Shown: one piece after another, positions 9,009 through 16,672 of the stretch
How positions within the stretch are numbered: position 1 is the stretch's first letter
How the letters are laid out: each line of letters starts with the position of its first letter
From: Firmicutes bacterium ZOR0006
Lineage (GTDB): Bacteria > Bacillota_I > Bacilli_A > Culicoidibacterales > ZOR0006
Reading direction: 5' to 3'
Assembly (NCBI GenBank): GCA_000798955.1
Contig: JTLC01000035.1
Span: forward strand, 1 to 46,789
DNA length: 46,789 nt
Notes under the pieces: generated by a model
What the model saw: only the letters and a program-made list of their open reading frames with translations
Database searches by the model: none
What the model was told of the DNA's origin: nothing
Translations under genes and position numbers: made by a program

Positions 9009-9203
9009 TTAATTTTCAATCTTAACTTCAAGAATATCTTCAGCATAGAAAATATTTTCGTCAATTTCTAAACTTTCTGGTTCTTTTTCGAACTCGTCAG
9101 CATCTACCCAAATGGCAAATCCTTGATATGTTTGTCCGTCTACAGCGACTAAGCGCACATTCTTTTTATGGAAATCATATAAATCTAATTCAGGTTTCTT
9201 CAT
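9009..9203 (-). CDS. Small Sm-like (LSm-fold) protein
   Basis: A 64-residue acidic protein. The pattern KKNVRLVAVDGQTYQGFAIWVDADEFE followed by IFYAEDILEVKIEN is the Sm-fold layout: strand, DGQ turn, G-x-A-x-x-x-D strand, then a final IxxVKI strand. Sm-like proteins usually bind RNA or short nucleic acids as rings, but small LSm-type proteins of this kind in Firmicutes have no known role. Its ATG follows directly on the TAA of the upstream gene (TAAATG), so the two are translationally coupled. No cyclophilin coupling: there are about 70 bases before that gene. Confidence 0.7.
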   Translation of the reverse strand: MKKPELDLYDFHKKNVRLVAVDGQTYQGFAIWVDADEFEKEPESLEIDENIFYAEDILEVKIEN

Positions 9204-9899
9204 TTAGTTTTCCTCGATTTTGGTCATATTTTGAAATAATGTTAAGCGAAAATCACGAACATGTGTGCCATAGTTTCCTTTATGGTATGGTGTTACTTTG
9301 GCTTGAAACTGAATTCGTTGACCACTTTCATATGGTTGCTGTGCTTGAAAAACTGCTGTATATGTCGTCCACAAGTGATCCGTAATCAGTTCACCTGTTG
9401 TTTGTAACCGTACATCAGTTAACAAAATCGTTTTTCCTTCGTCGTAACTACCACGTTTTTCTCCAAAGCGCATGACTTTTGCCTCACAGTTGATTGTTTG
9501 GTTCGCCCACGTGAGCAATGGTCGGACAGCACCGTGTGCTTGCTTGCGTAAACTCGCCAATTGTTTCAATGTTGCGAGTTGGGAAAACTGCTGTGTCATT
9601 GCCAATTCTTGAAAAACATCATACCCATGTTCACCAACATAAATTCCAATCTCGAGCTTTTGGCATTGCGCAAATAAGTCGAGAATCACCTGTTGTTCCG
9701 CTGCGGTAAAAGGCATACCTGTCCGATAATAATCACTACTATTATATTCGAGTTTGGCAATTTGGCAGTACCCATCCGGGCGTACGGCTTCGATGATTAA
9801 TTGCTGGGGATCATAGCCACCTTGAAACTCAATGCCACGCACCTCAATAATGTCATGTGCTTGAATCTGTGCTATTTCCAATGTTTGATAATGAATCAT
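9204..9899 (-). CDS. Conserved protein with a C-terminal OB-fold-like region
   Basis: A 231-residue cytoplasmic protein I cannot name. Residues ~135-225 show an OB-like strand pattern: INCEAKVMRFGEKRG, TILLTDVR, DHLWTTYTAVF, GQRIQFQAKVTPYHKGNYG, then RDFRLT. The order 'DHLW ... G-x-x-x-x-F-x-A-x-V ... Y-x-K-G ... D-(F/Y)-R-L' recurs in uncharacterised phage and chromosomal nucleic-acid-binding proteins. The N-terminal half holds a short beta region and a helical middle. AAGGAG (9910-9905) is 5 bases before the ATG at 9899; an in-frame start at 9932 has no ribosome binding site. It is directly followed by the Sm-like gene. Confidence 0.65.
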   Translation of the reverse strand: MIHYQTLEIAQIQAHDIIEVRGIEFQGGYDPQQLIIEAVRPDGYCQIAKLEYNSSDYYRTGMPFTAAEQQVILDLFAQCQKLEIGIYVGEHGYDVFQELAMTQQFSQLATLKQLASLRKQAHGAVRPLLTWANQTINCEAKVMRFGEKRGSYDEGKTILLTDVRLQTTGELITDHLWTTYTAVFQAQQPYESGQRIQFQAKVTPYHKGNYGTHVRDFRLTLFQNMTKIEEN

Positions 9900-9978
9900 A
9901 TGTGCTCCTTGTTTCCTTGATTTCTGATTCATTATACCAAAAAAAGTGTCCTGATGATATCATTGATTCCCAAAAAGC

Positions 9979-10215
9979 TTATTCTGCTGGAGTGGCAATT
10001 TCAATTGTTGCTATCGCTGCTTGTAATAAGCGCATTTCTTGAGGGGTTAACGTAATGCCTTTCGTCATTTTATCATGTTCTGGTGACCACTCGCGCAAAT
10101 CATATTTTGCTGGATGGCCATTCCAACTAATTACATTTAATTCTTTTGTCCAGCCTTGATTCGATTGTGATAAAATTCCTAAGTTCTGTTCAATTGTGTA
10201 CGTAAAATTATCCAT
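9979..10215 (-). CDS. ydbC: YdbC-like PC4-fold single-strand nucleic-acid-binding protein
   Basis: A 78-residue protein of the bacterial PC4-like YdbC family, which forms a dimer with a curved beta-sheet that binds single-stranded DNA, as shown for Lactococcus YdbC. The diagnostic run is visible: GILSQSNQGWTKELNVISWNG, PAKYDLREWSPEHDKMTKG, then ITLTPQEMRLLQAAI as the C-terminal helix. Aromatic and basic residues (W, K, Y, R, W) lie on the expected binding face. AAGGAG precedes the ATG. It lies just upstream of two other putative nucleic-acid-binding genes on the same strand. Confidence 0.9.
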   Translation of the reverse strand: MDNFTYTIEQNLGILSQSNQGWTKELNVISWNGHPAKYDLREWSPEHDKMTKGITLTPQEMRLLQAAIATIEIATPAE

Positions 10216-10325
10216 ATTTTGTCTCCTTTTTCGACAATCAAATTTGAAGAAAATTTATTCTTCACTTATATATACCCACTTTGACACGCTAGTGGCTTTT
10301 TTTTGATAAAAAAATTGATTTTACT

Positions 10326-10365
10326 GAAAAAGAAGATCACTTCCTGACTTAAAGTGACCTTCTTC
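10326..10365 (-). terminator. Terminator after the ABC exporter operon
   Basis: Read leftward, a hairpin with arms 10363-10352 and 10342-10331 (11 of 12 bases paired, one mismatch) is followed by TTTTTC. It lies about 10 bases after the stop at 10373. Confidence 0.75.
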
Positions 10366-10372
10366 GACGATT

Positions 10373-12163
10373 TTATTCAACAAATTGATTATGATATAGT
10401 TCCGCGTAAAAGCCATTTTCTTGCATTAATTCCTGATGATTCCCACGTTCAATGATTTCACCATCACGTAATACGATAATGACATCAGCACGTAAAATTG
10501 TTTTCAGGCGATGAGCAATAACAAAGCTCGTCCGTCCATGTAAGACATTATCCATTGCTTTTTGAATTTTTGCTTCCGTAACCGTATCAACATTACTTGT
10601 TGCTTCATCAAGAATCAACAAGTCTGGATCAGTTAAGATTGTCCGAGCGATACTTAACAATTGTTTTTGCCCAGTGCTAAAAACGCTCGTCGCATTCGTT
10701 ACTTCGGTTTCATACCCTTTTTCTAAACTCATGATAAAATCATGTAGATTGGCTAATTTGGCTGCAGTTTCAACTTCGCTCTGGGCTGCATCATGCTTCC
10801 CATAACAAATATTCTCCCGAATTGTTCCCGAAAAAATCGTTGATTCTTGCAAAACAATTCCGACTTTTTCACGAAGTGACTCTAATGTGTACGTTTTAAT
10901 GTCATTTCCATCAATGGTAATCACCCCTGATTCAACATCATAAAAGCGATTCATTAAATTCATCACAGTCGTTTTACCTGATCCAGTTGGTCCGACTAAC
11001 GCAACCATCTGACCGCGCTTCACAGTCATCGAAATATCTTTTAATACGGGTTTTTCTGGTTCATAGCCAAATGAAACATGCTGTAATTCCACGGCACCAG
11101 AAATTTTCGCGATTGGCTGAGCATCAGTCTGATCTGTAACATCACTTTGTTGCGAGAAAATGTGTGACACCCGATTTGCTCCTGTCAAAGCTAATTGCAA
11201 TAAATTATATTGAGAAGCAATTTGACTCAAAGGTTGAAAAAATCGCTGTGAATACTGTACAAATGCCACAAGTAAGCCAATTGTCACTGTGCCATTAATC
11301 GCCAAGTTACTCCCAACAAAAATAATCATCGCTGTATTCAACAAGCTAATCCCTTGAATCATTGGAAAGAGAATACCTGAATAAATTTGCCCTTTTATCG
11401 ATGTTTTTTTCAAAGCTTCATTATACGTTAGAAAGCCTTCCACTGTTTCTGCTTCTAAACCATAACTAATAATGACTTTTTGACCGGAAATTTTTTCATC
11501 AATATACCCATTTAATTCACTCAATCGTGCTTGCTGTGCATCGACATAAATTTTTGCTTTTCTGACAATGATTGACGATAAAAAGACGACGATTGGCCCC
11601 ATAATGAGCGTAACAAGTGCTAAGGTAATATTTTCACGAATCATCATAATAATAATTCCTATTAATAAGGCAATATTAGACAAAACTTGGATTAATGATT
11701 GGCTCATCATTGTCGAAATATTATCAATGTCATTCGTAAAATTACTTTGAATCTCACCATCACTACTTTGATCAAAAAAACGAATTGAGAGCGATTCTAA
11801 TTTTTTGAATAATTCAATTCGCATCGCATTCGTGGCTTTTCCAGCCATGGTTGACATCATAAAGTTTTGAATAAACATCCCAAATGACGTCGCTACAAAT
11901 GCTCCAATTAAAAAGACAATTGCTTGTGTAAATGTCTCAAAAGCTGCGGTGGGATCACCATTTGGCGCAAAATTACTCGTAACATAAGTCGCTAGTGCAT
12001 CAATGGCATCTCCAAGCAGAAGTGGTGAAATGACTTGGAAATACGTTGAGGTAACAATCATAATTGCTACGACTACTAATTGCCAGCGATATGTTTTGAC
12101 ATATTGCCATAAAAAACGAATACTTTTAATATTTTCTTTTATTCCTGATTTTTTATTCGCCAT
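10373..12163 (-). CDS. ABC exporter half-transporter, catalytic subunit of a heterodimer
   Basis: Fused membrane-plus-ATPase exporter subunit (LmrCD/BmrCD/TM287-288 type) for drugs or lipids. Six membrane helices occupy residues ~25-320, and the ATPase domain follows. Walker A GPTGSGKTT (391-399), Walker B LLILDE with catalytic Glu520, and switch His551 are all canonical. The signature, however, is STGQK (496-500) instead of SGGQ. That odd signature faces the degenerate half-site of the partner encoded upstream, as in known asymmetric heterodimers. The ATG at 12163 overlaps the partner's stop by 11 bases; longer in-frame starts lie inside the partner gene and lack good ribosome binding sites. 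Confidence 0.93.
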   Translation of the reverse strand: MANKKSGIKENIKSIRFLWQYVKTYRWQLVVVAIMIVTSTYFQVISPLLLGDAIDALATYVTSNFAPNGDPTAAFETFTQAIVFLIGAFVATSFGMFIQNFMMSTMAGKATNAMRIELFKKLESLSIRFFDQSSDGEIQSNFTNDIDNISTMMSQSLIQVLSNIALLIGIIIMMIRENITLALVTLIMGPIVVFLSSIIVRKAKIYVDAQQARLSELNGYIDEKISGQKVIISYGLEAETVEGFLTYNEALKKTSIKGQIYSGILFPMIQGISLLNTAMIIFVGSNLAINGTVTIGLLVAFVQYSQRFFQPLSQIASQYNLLQLALTGANRVSHIFSQQSDVTDQTDAQPIAKISGAVELQHVSFGYEPEKPVLKDISMTVKRGQMVALVGPTGSGKTTVMNLMNRFYDVESGVITIDGNDIKTYTLESLREKVGIVLQESTIFSGTIRENICYGKHDAAQSEVETAAKLANLHDFIMSLEKGYETEVTNATSVFSTGQKQLLSIARTILTDPDLLILDEATSNVDTVTEAKIQKAMDNVLHGRTSFVIAHRLKTILRADVIIVLRDGEIIERGNHQELMQENGFYAELYHNQFVE

Positions 12164-13892
12164 TTGTTTCACCACCATTTCCTTTTTGGGTTGTATAAAT
12201 TTCTTGATAGACAGGACTGATTTGCAATAATTCTTCATGTGTTCCAATGGCTTCAAGCCGCCCTTGATCTAATACTAGAATTTTATCTGCCCGTAAAACA
12301 GAGGAAATCTTTTGGGCAACAACAAATAATGTTGTCTCAGCCAGTTCCCGATCTAGTGCCTGTTTCACGAGTTGTTCAGAACGTGCATCTAATGCACTCG
12401 TACTATCATCGAGAATTAAAATACTTGGTTCGCCAACAACACCACGAGTAATCGAAAGTCGTTGCTTTTGCCCACCAGAAAAGTTGCTTCCACGTTGGTA
12501 GACTTCGGAATCGTATCGTGATTCTAGCCGTTCAATGAACTCTTTCGCCTGTGAAATTCCCGCAGCATATTCCATTTCAGGTAATGTTGCATCAAATTTC
12601 CCATGCCGAATATTTTGTGAAACTGTCCCCGAAAAGAGCAAAGCCTGTTGGAGTACAATCGCGACACTTTGGCGCAAGCTCGCCTTAGGAATTGCTTGTA
12701 AATCTTGATTCCCGATTTCAATGTGTCCTGAATCAATCTCATATAGACGTGCTAGCAATTGCACAAGGGTTGTTTTCCCCGAACCTGTCGCTCCGACAAT
12801 TCCGACAAATTCGCCAGGTTCAGCTTGAAATGAAATCTCTGTGAGCGTTGGGATTTCATCACCTGGATAAGTAAAAGAAACTTGATCAAAGACGACGCGA
12901 CCAGCTAACTTTTCTGAAACTCCTTCCGGATACTGAATTTCTGAATCAGTGACAAAAATTTCTTGAATCCGCCGCATCGATACCATCGCCCGCGAAACCG
13001 TAATGAGTAACGTACCACCAATAATTAATGCCATCATAATTTGGAAGAGGTAGCTTGTAAAGGAAACAACTTCGCCAATCACCTCAGGGTTCGCCACCGC
13101 AATATCACTCGCAAAATAAATGGCTAATCCGACTGCAATATTTGCCATCAACATAAATGCTGGAATAACAGTTGAGAAGATATGACCGATTGAAATTGTT
13201 GTTTTTGCGAGAACATTACTACTACTTTCAAAGCGATTGATTTCGTAATCTTCTTGGACAAATGACTTCACTACCCGAACACCCTCAAAATTTTCTTTGA
13301 TGATTGTGTTGACACGATCCAGACTTTTTTGCAAGCGTTTAAAAAATGGGATTGCTCGTCCCATCGCCCCTGCTAATAAAACTAGCACTGCAACGACTAA
13401 GCCAATGATAACCCACCATAACTCCGGCAATGTTGTCATCGCCAACACAAAACTCCCAACGAAGAGGATGGGAATTTGTAATAGCGACTGCACTGCCATC
13501 ATCACAAACATTTGAACTTGATTGATATCGTTCGTCAAACGTACAACGAGGTTACTTGTGCTAAACGTTTCAATATTACTGAAAGAAAATGTTTGAATCT
13601 TCTTGAAAGCATCTTCACGAATTTGTGCACCAATCCCTAATGATATTTTCGCACCAATAATCGTATTGAGCATCCCAGCAATCAGACCAATTGCACCAAC
13701 AACGAGTAAAATAATCCCATACTCATTAATAATCGCTTGATCTGGTCCCGTTTGCGCCGCAATCCCCTCATTAATAATTGTTTGTAATAACCGTGGTTGG
13801 AGCAGCATTGCTGTTGCTGATAAACTCACACAAATAAAAGAAATCAATACCAGCGCTTTATAGCCTTTAAAATACCGTAACATGACTTTCAT
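12153..13892 (-). CDS. ABC exporter half-transporter, degenerate-site subunit
   Basis: Partner of the next gene in a heterodimeric ABC exporter in the cytoplasmic membrane. Six helices fill residues ~10-310. In the ATPase domain Walker A GATGSGKTT (367-375) and signature FSGGQ (471-475) are intact, but Walker B reads ILILDD (491-496), with Asp496 in place of the catalytic Glu, and the switch histidine is Gln527 (VVAQKIS). These two changes define the non-hydrolysing site of LmrC/BmrC/TM287. Its good signature completes the catalytic site of the partner. GGAGGGTG sits 8-9 bases before the ATG. First gene of the two-gene operon. Confidence 0.93.
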   Translation of the reverse strand: MKVMLRYFKGYKALVLISFICVSLSATAMLLQPRLLQTIINEGIAAQTGPDQAIINEYGIILLVVGAIGLIAGMLNTIIGAKISLGIGAQIREDAFKKIQTFSFSNIETFSTSNLVVRLTNDINQVQMFVMMAVQSLLQIPILFVGSFVLAMTTLPELWWVIIGLVVAVLVLLAGAMGRAIPFFKRLQKSLDRVNTIIKENFEGVRVVKSFVQEDYEINRFESSSNVLAKTTISIGHIFSTVIPAFMLMANIAVGLAIYFASDIAVANPEVIGEVVSFTSYLFQIMMALIIGGTLLITVSRAMVSMRRIQEIFVTDSEIQYPEGVSEKLAGRVVFDQVSFTYPGDEIPTLTEISFQAEPGEFVGIVGATGSGKTTLVQLLARLYEIDSGHIEIGNQDLQAIPKASLRQSVAIVLQQALLFSGTVSQNIRHGKFDATLPEMEYAAGISQAKEFIERLESRYDSEVYQRGSNFSGGQKQRLSITRGVVGEPSILILDDSTSALDARSEQLVKQALDRELAETTLFVVAQKISSVLRADKILVLDQGRLEAIGTHEELLQISPVYQEIYTTQKGNGGETNGE

Positions 13893-14012
13893 TTCTTCAC
13901 CCTCCTGAACATATTTCGCGTTCTCACCGAAAACTAATTTCAGTGTACCACTTTCACATGACTATTCAACATTATCGTTGATAATTTCATTTTTTTTCAT
14001 AGCTTTTTAGCC

Positions 14013-14041
14013 AAAAAAAAAGACAGGTTTGGTACCTGTCT
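14013..14041 (-). terminator. Terminator after the DedA/TVP38-like gene
   Basis: Arms AGACAGGT (14021-14028) and ACCTGTCT (14034-14041) with loop TTGGT; read leftward the stem is followed by nine Ts. It overlaps the stop codon of the gene at 14040. Confidence 0.88.
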
Positions 14042-14711
14042 AATCTTCAAGTGTTTGTTCTGGTGCTGTCGTCAAATATCGTTTTTCAATAGCTAGTGTT
14101 CCAAAGTAAATACCCGCCATAATCACAACCCCAGCAACTAAAACTAACGGATTATCGAAAATTTTCGTCACCCCTTGACCAATCATCGTCGATAAAGCGA
14201 TTGCGATAAATTTTCCGCTCAGCAAACCAATTAAAAATGTTTTTTTGCTGATATTTGCTAATCCCGCTGTAACATTTACAAGTGCTGACGAAACGACAAA
14301 TGCCATTGGCCCGTATAAAATAAATAGTAAAACTAATCCGCGCTTTTCAATTCTTGTCAGTAATTTTTTGATTATTGTGGCTTGTTTTGGTAAGCGATGA
14401 TCCAGAACATGCCAAGCACGATCGTGAAACACATGACGAACAATCAAAAAGACCAAATATGAGCCGAGTGTCGTCCCAATCCACGTATACAAAAAGCCAA
14501 GCACTGGTCCAAAGAAAACGACGTTTAACACAGTCATTCCCATTAATGGTAAAAACGGTAAAAATGATTCAAGAAGTGGTAAGCCAATGCCTAACACCGG
14601 TCCTAAAAAAGCATAGTTCGTAAACAAAAATTGGATGAGTGTACTACTATGTTCAAACCAATACAGCAACTCTTCAAAAATACGTTGCGCCCAAGTAGAC
14701 AGAGTGCCCAC
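14040..14711 (-). CDS. DedA/TVP38-TMEM64-family membrane protein (SNARE-associated domain)
   Basis: Integral membrane protein of about 223 residues with four to five hydrophobic segments. The core fits the TVP38/DedA fold: GLPLLESFLPFLPLMGMTVLNVVFFGPVLGFLYTW..G resembles the conserved re-entrant loop, and a second half-repeat lies at ILYGPMAFVVSSALVNVTAGLANIS. Members move lipids such as undecaprenyl phosphate or phosphatidylethanolamine across the membrane; which one is unknown here. The start is unusual. AAGGAGG (14717-14711) overlaps the only GTG (14711), whereas an in-frame CTG at 14702 has an ideal 8-base spacing. The product could therefore be 220 residues from a CTG start. Confidence 0.8.
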   Translation of the reverse strand: MGTLSTWAQRIFEELLYWFEHSSTLIQFLFTNYAFLGPVLGIGLPLLESFLPFLPLMGMTVLNVVFFGPVLGFLYTWIGTTLGSYLVFLIVRHVFHDRAWHVLDHRLPKQATIIKKLLTRIEKRGLVLLFILYGPMAFVVSSALVNVTAGLANISKKTFLIGLLSGKFIAIALSTMIGQGVTKIFDNPLVLVAGVVIMAGIYFGTLAIEKRYLTTAPEQTLED

Positions 14712-14730
14712 CTCCTTCTTTTAAAACAAC

Positions 14731-15555
14731 TTACATTTGTGCAATGAGCCCTTTTACTAATTGGACAAATTGGTGGTGGACACGATTTGCTACATCCATT
14801 ACTTCACTGTGATCAAGTGGTTGATTCATTACCCCGGCTGCCATATTCGTAATGCATGAAATTCCCACGACTTCCATTTGTGCATGACTTGCAACAATTA
14901 CCTCTGGCACTGTTGACATCCCGGCTGCATCACCACCAATAATGCGGGCATAGCGAACTTCTGCTGGTGTTTCATATGCTGGACCAGTAAAGCCAACGTA
15001 AACACCTTCACGAACTGGAACGGCAAGTTTTGCAGCGACTGTTTTGGCTAACTCACGTAATTTTGGTGTGTATGCATACGTCATATCTGGAAAGCGTGTC
15101 CCGAATTCAGCAATATTTTCACCAATCAGCGGGGAAGTTCCCATTAAATTGATATGATCTTCAATAATCATTAGCGTTCCTGGTTCAAATGTGGTATTCA
15201 CGCCACCAGCTGCATTAGTCACGATTAATTGTTTAACTCCGAGTAATTGCATCACTCGAATCGAAAATGTCGCTGTTTGCATTGAAATACCTTCATAGAA
15301 ATGGACACGTCCTTGTAACGCAATCACTGTCTTCCCCTCTAGTTGCCCAATCACCAAATTCCCTGCATGGCCAACAACGCTTGATTGTGGGAAATATGGA
15401 ATCGTTTCGTATGGTAAAACAATTTTATCTTCGATTTGATCAGCTAAGCTCCCTAATCCTGATCCGAGTACTAACCCGATTGTTGGTGTTGTTGTTACTT
15501 GTGTTTGAATATAGGCTACAGCCGCTTGTACTTGTTCATAATATGTTTTTGTCAT
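14731..15555 (-). CDS. punA: Purine nucleoside phosphorylase (trimeric type)
   Basis: Cleaves inosine and guanosine with phosphate to the free base and ribose-1-phosphate for purine salvage in the cytoplasm. Clear PNP-I motifs are present: phosphate-binding GSGLG (31-35), VVGHAG with His63, QGRVHFYEG with Arg83, His85 and Tyr88, VTNAAGGVN (112-120), purine-contacting Glu195 in GPAYETPAEVR, Met213, and Asn237 in TNMAAG. Asn at 237 is typical of enzymes taking 6-oxopurines. The 274-residue length is normal. It stands next to an esterase gene 52 bases upstream, without sign of coupling. The symbol follows Gram-positive usage (also pupG). Confidence 0.95.
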   Translation of the reverse strand: MTKTYYEQVQAAVAYIQTQVTTTPTIGLVLGSGLGSLADQIEDKIVLPYETIPYFPQSSVVGHAGNLVIGQLEGKTVIALQGRVHFYEGISMQTATFSIRVMQLLGVKQLIVTNAAGGVNTTFEPGTLMIIEDHINLMGTSPLIGENIAEFGTRFPDMTYAYTPKLRELAKTVAAKLAVPVREGVYVGFTGPAYETPAEVRYARIIGGDAAGMSTVPEVIVASHAQMEVVGISCITNMAAGVMNQPLDHSEVMDVANRVHHQFVQLVKGLIAQM

Positions 15556-15607
15556 TGTCTTTCAATCCTTTTTTTCTAAATTCACATTCATGTGCTTTCC
15601 GATTATA

Positions 15608-16501
15608 TCATTTTTCATTGTGTTTTTCGATAAAATTCACAATTTTCTTGATTGCTGCTTCACTTTCGGGAACGAATGGGGCTGCTAATTGAAAAACATG
15701 CCACATTTTCGGAAAAATCTCAAATTCAACTGGGACTTGAGCAGTCTTCAATTTTTCATGCATGGCGATACTGTCAATCAATAACAACTCATCTTCACCA
15801 ACTTGAATCAACGTCGGTGGGAACCCACGAAGATTTTCAAAGACTGGTGAAATTTTCGCACTTTGCACAGAATGGCCATCAGCATAAGCTTTTGCACCTG
15901 CTTGTAATTCCGCTAATGTAATGACTGGATCGGTCGCTTGTGTCCGTTTCAATGTAAAGCTCAAGTCCGTCCACGGAGATAACGTTGTCAGCGAGTGGGG
16001 CATATGTAAATGTTTATCACGTAACACGGCAACTGTCGCATAGGACAAGCCCCCGCCTGCAGAATCGCCAACGATATGAATCGGCAAGTCTGGATATTTT
16101 CCCGCTAACCATTCATAGAAAATCACCGTATCGACCAAAGCTCCTGGAAATGGCGTTTCTGGTGCAAGCGAATAATTAATCACATAGACCGATGCATTTG
16201 TCAGTTGCGCAAGCCGTGTCGTCAGGGCACGATGGCTCCAACTCGATCCCTTAAAATAAGCACCGCCATGAATATACATAATAATTTTGTCACTATTCGG
16301 TACTGCTTGTAAATGTTCAATCAGATGACCAAACAAGGTAAATTGCTTTAATGTGATTCCTTTCGGTATAGGTTGTAGCTTCGCTAATTGTTTTTCTTGG
16401 TCCCTTTGTTTAGAAACTGACTGGACTCGGTTTTTTTGTTGCTTACTAACAAGCTCCGAACTCGCTTTCATAATCCGTCCTTGCCAACTCATCTTTTTCA
16501 T
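15608..16501 (-). CDS. HSL-type alpha/beta-hydrolase (esterase)
   Basis: Cytoplasmic carboxylesterase of the hormone-sensitive-lipase family. The oxyanion motif is YIHGGAYFKG (77-86), the nucleophile Ser147 lies in GDSAGGG (145-151), the acid is in VGEDELLLIDS, and the histidine is in MWHVFQL near the C-terminus. No signal peptide is seen. The first ~45 residues are basic and polar and lack the usual cap hydrophobicity, so this may favour small soluble esters. Substrate unknown. GGGGAGG lies 9 bases before the ATG, with a second ATG three codons further as an alternative. Confidence 0.88.
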   Translation of the reverse strand: MKKMSWQGRIMKASSELVSKQQKNRVQSVSKQRDQEKQLAKLQPIPKGITLKQFTLFGHLIEHLQAVPNSDKIIMYIHGGAYFKGSSWSHRALTTRLAQLTNASVYVINYSLAPETPFPGALVDTVIFYEWLAGKYPDLPIHIVGDSAGGGLSYATVAVLRDKHLHMPHSLTTLSPWTDLSFTLKRTQATDPVITLAELQAGAKAYADGHSVQSAKISPVFENLRGFPPTLIQVGEDELLLIDSIAMHEKLKTAQVPVEFEIFPKMWHVFQLAAPFVPESEAAIKKIVNFIEKHNEK

Positions 16502-16612
16502 GAAAATCGCCTCCCCTGCGTATCTTTATTGTAGCTTGTTTGAATCTTAAAAAGCAATTTTTTCTGCATTTAAGTCGCTTTTTTTTTGATACCGTTAACA
16601 CGCATGAAGTGA

Positions 16613-16641
16613 TTGCAACGTCAGCGCTTTCACTTTATACT
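16613..16641 (+). promoter_or_regulatory. Promoter of the glucosidase-esterase operon
   Basis: TTGCAA (16613-16618), 17-base spacer, TATACT (16636-16641). Transcription would start near 16648, leaving a leader of about 25 bases before the start codon. Confidence 0.65.
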
Positions 16642-16672
16642 AAATACGAATCATATTAGTAGGGGGAATATT

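Noticed and set aside
10276-10304. CCACT...AGTGG hairpin with eight Ts
   Set aside because: It reads as a rightward terminator but no rightward gene ends there. Stem of only 5 bp; probably chance.
12164-12256. 31-codon upstream extension of the second ABC subunit
   Set aside because: Lies inside the first subunit's coding sequence; the ATG at 12163 is a typical overlap start.
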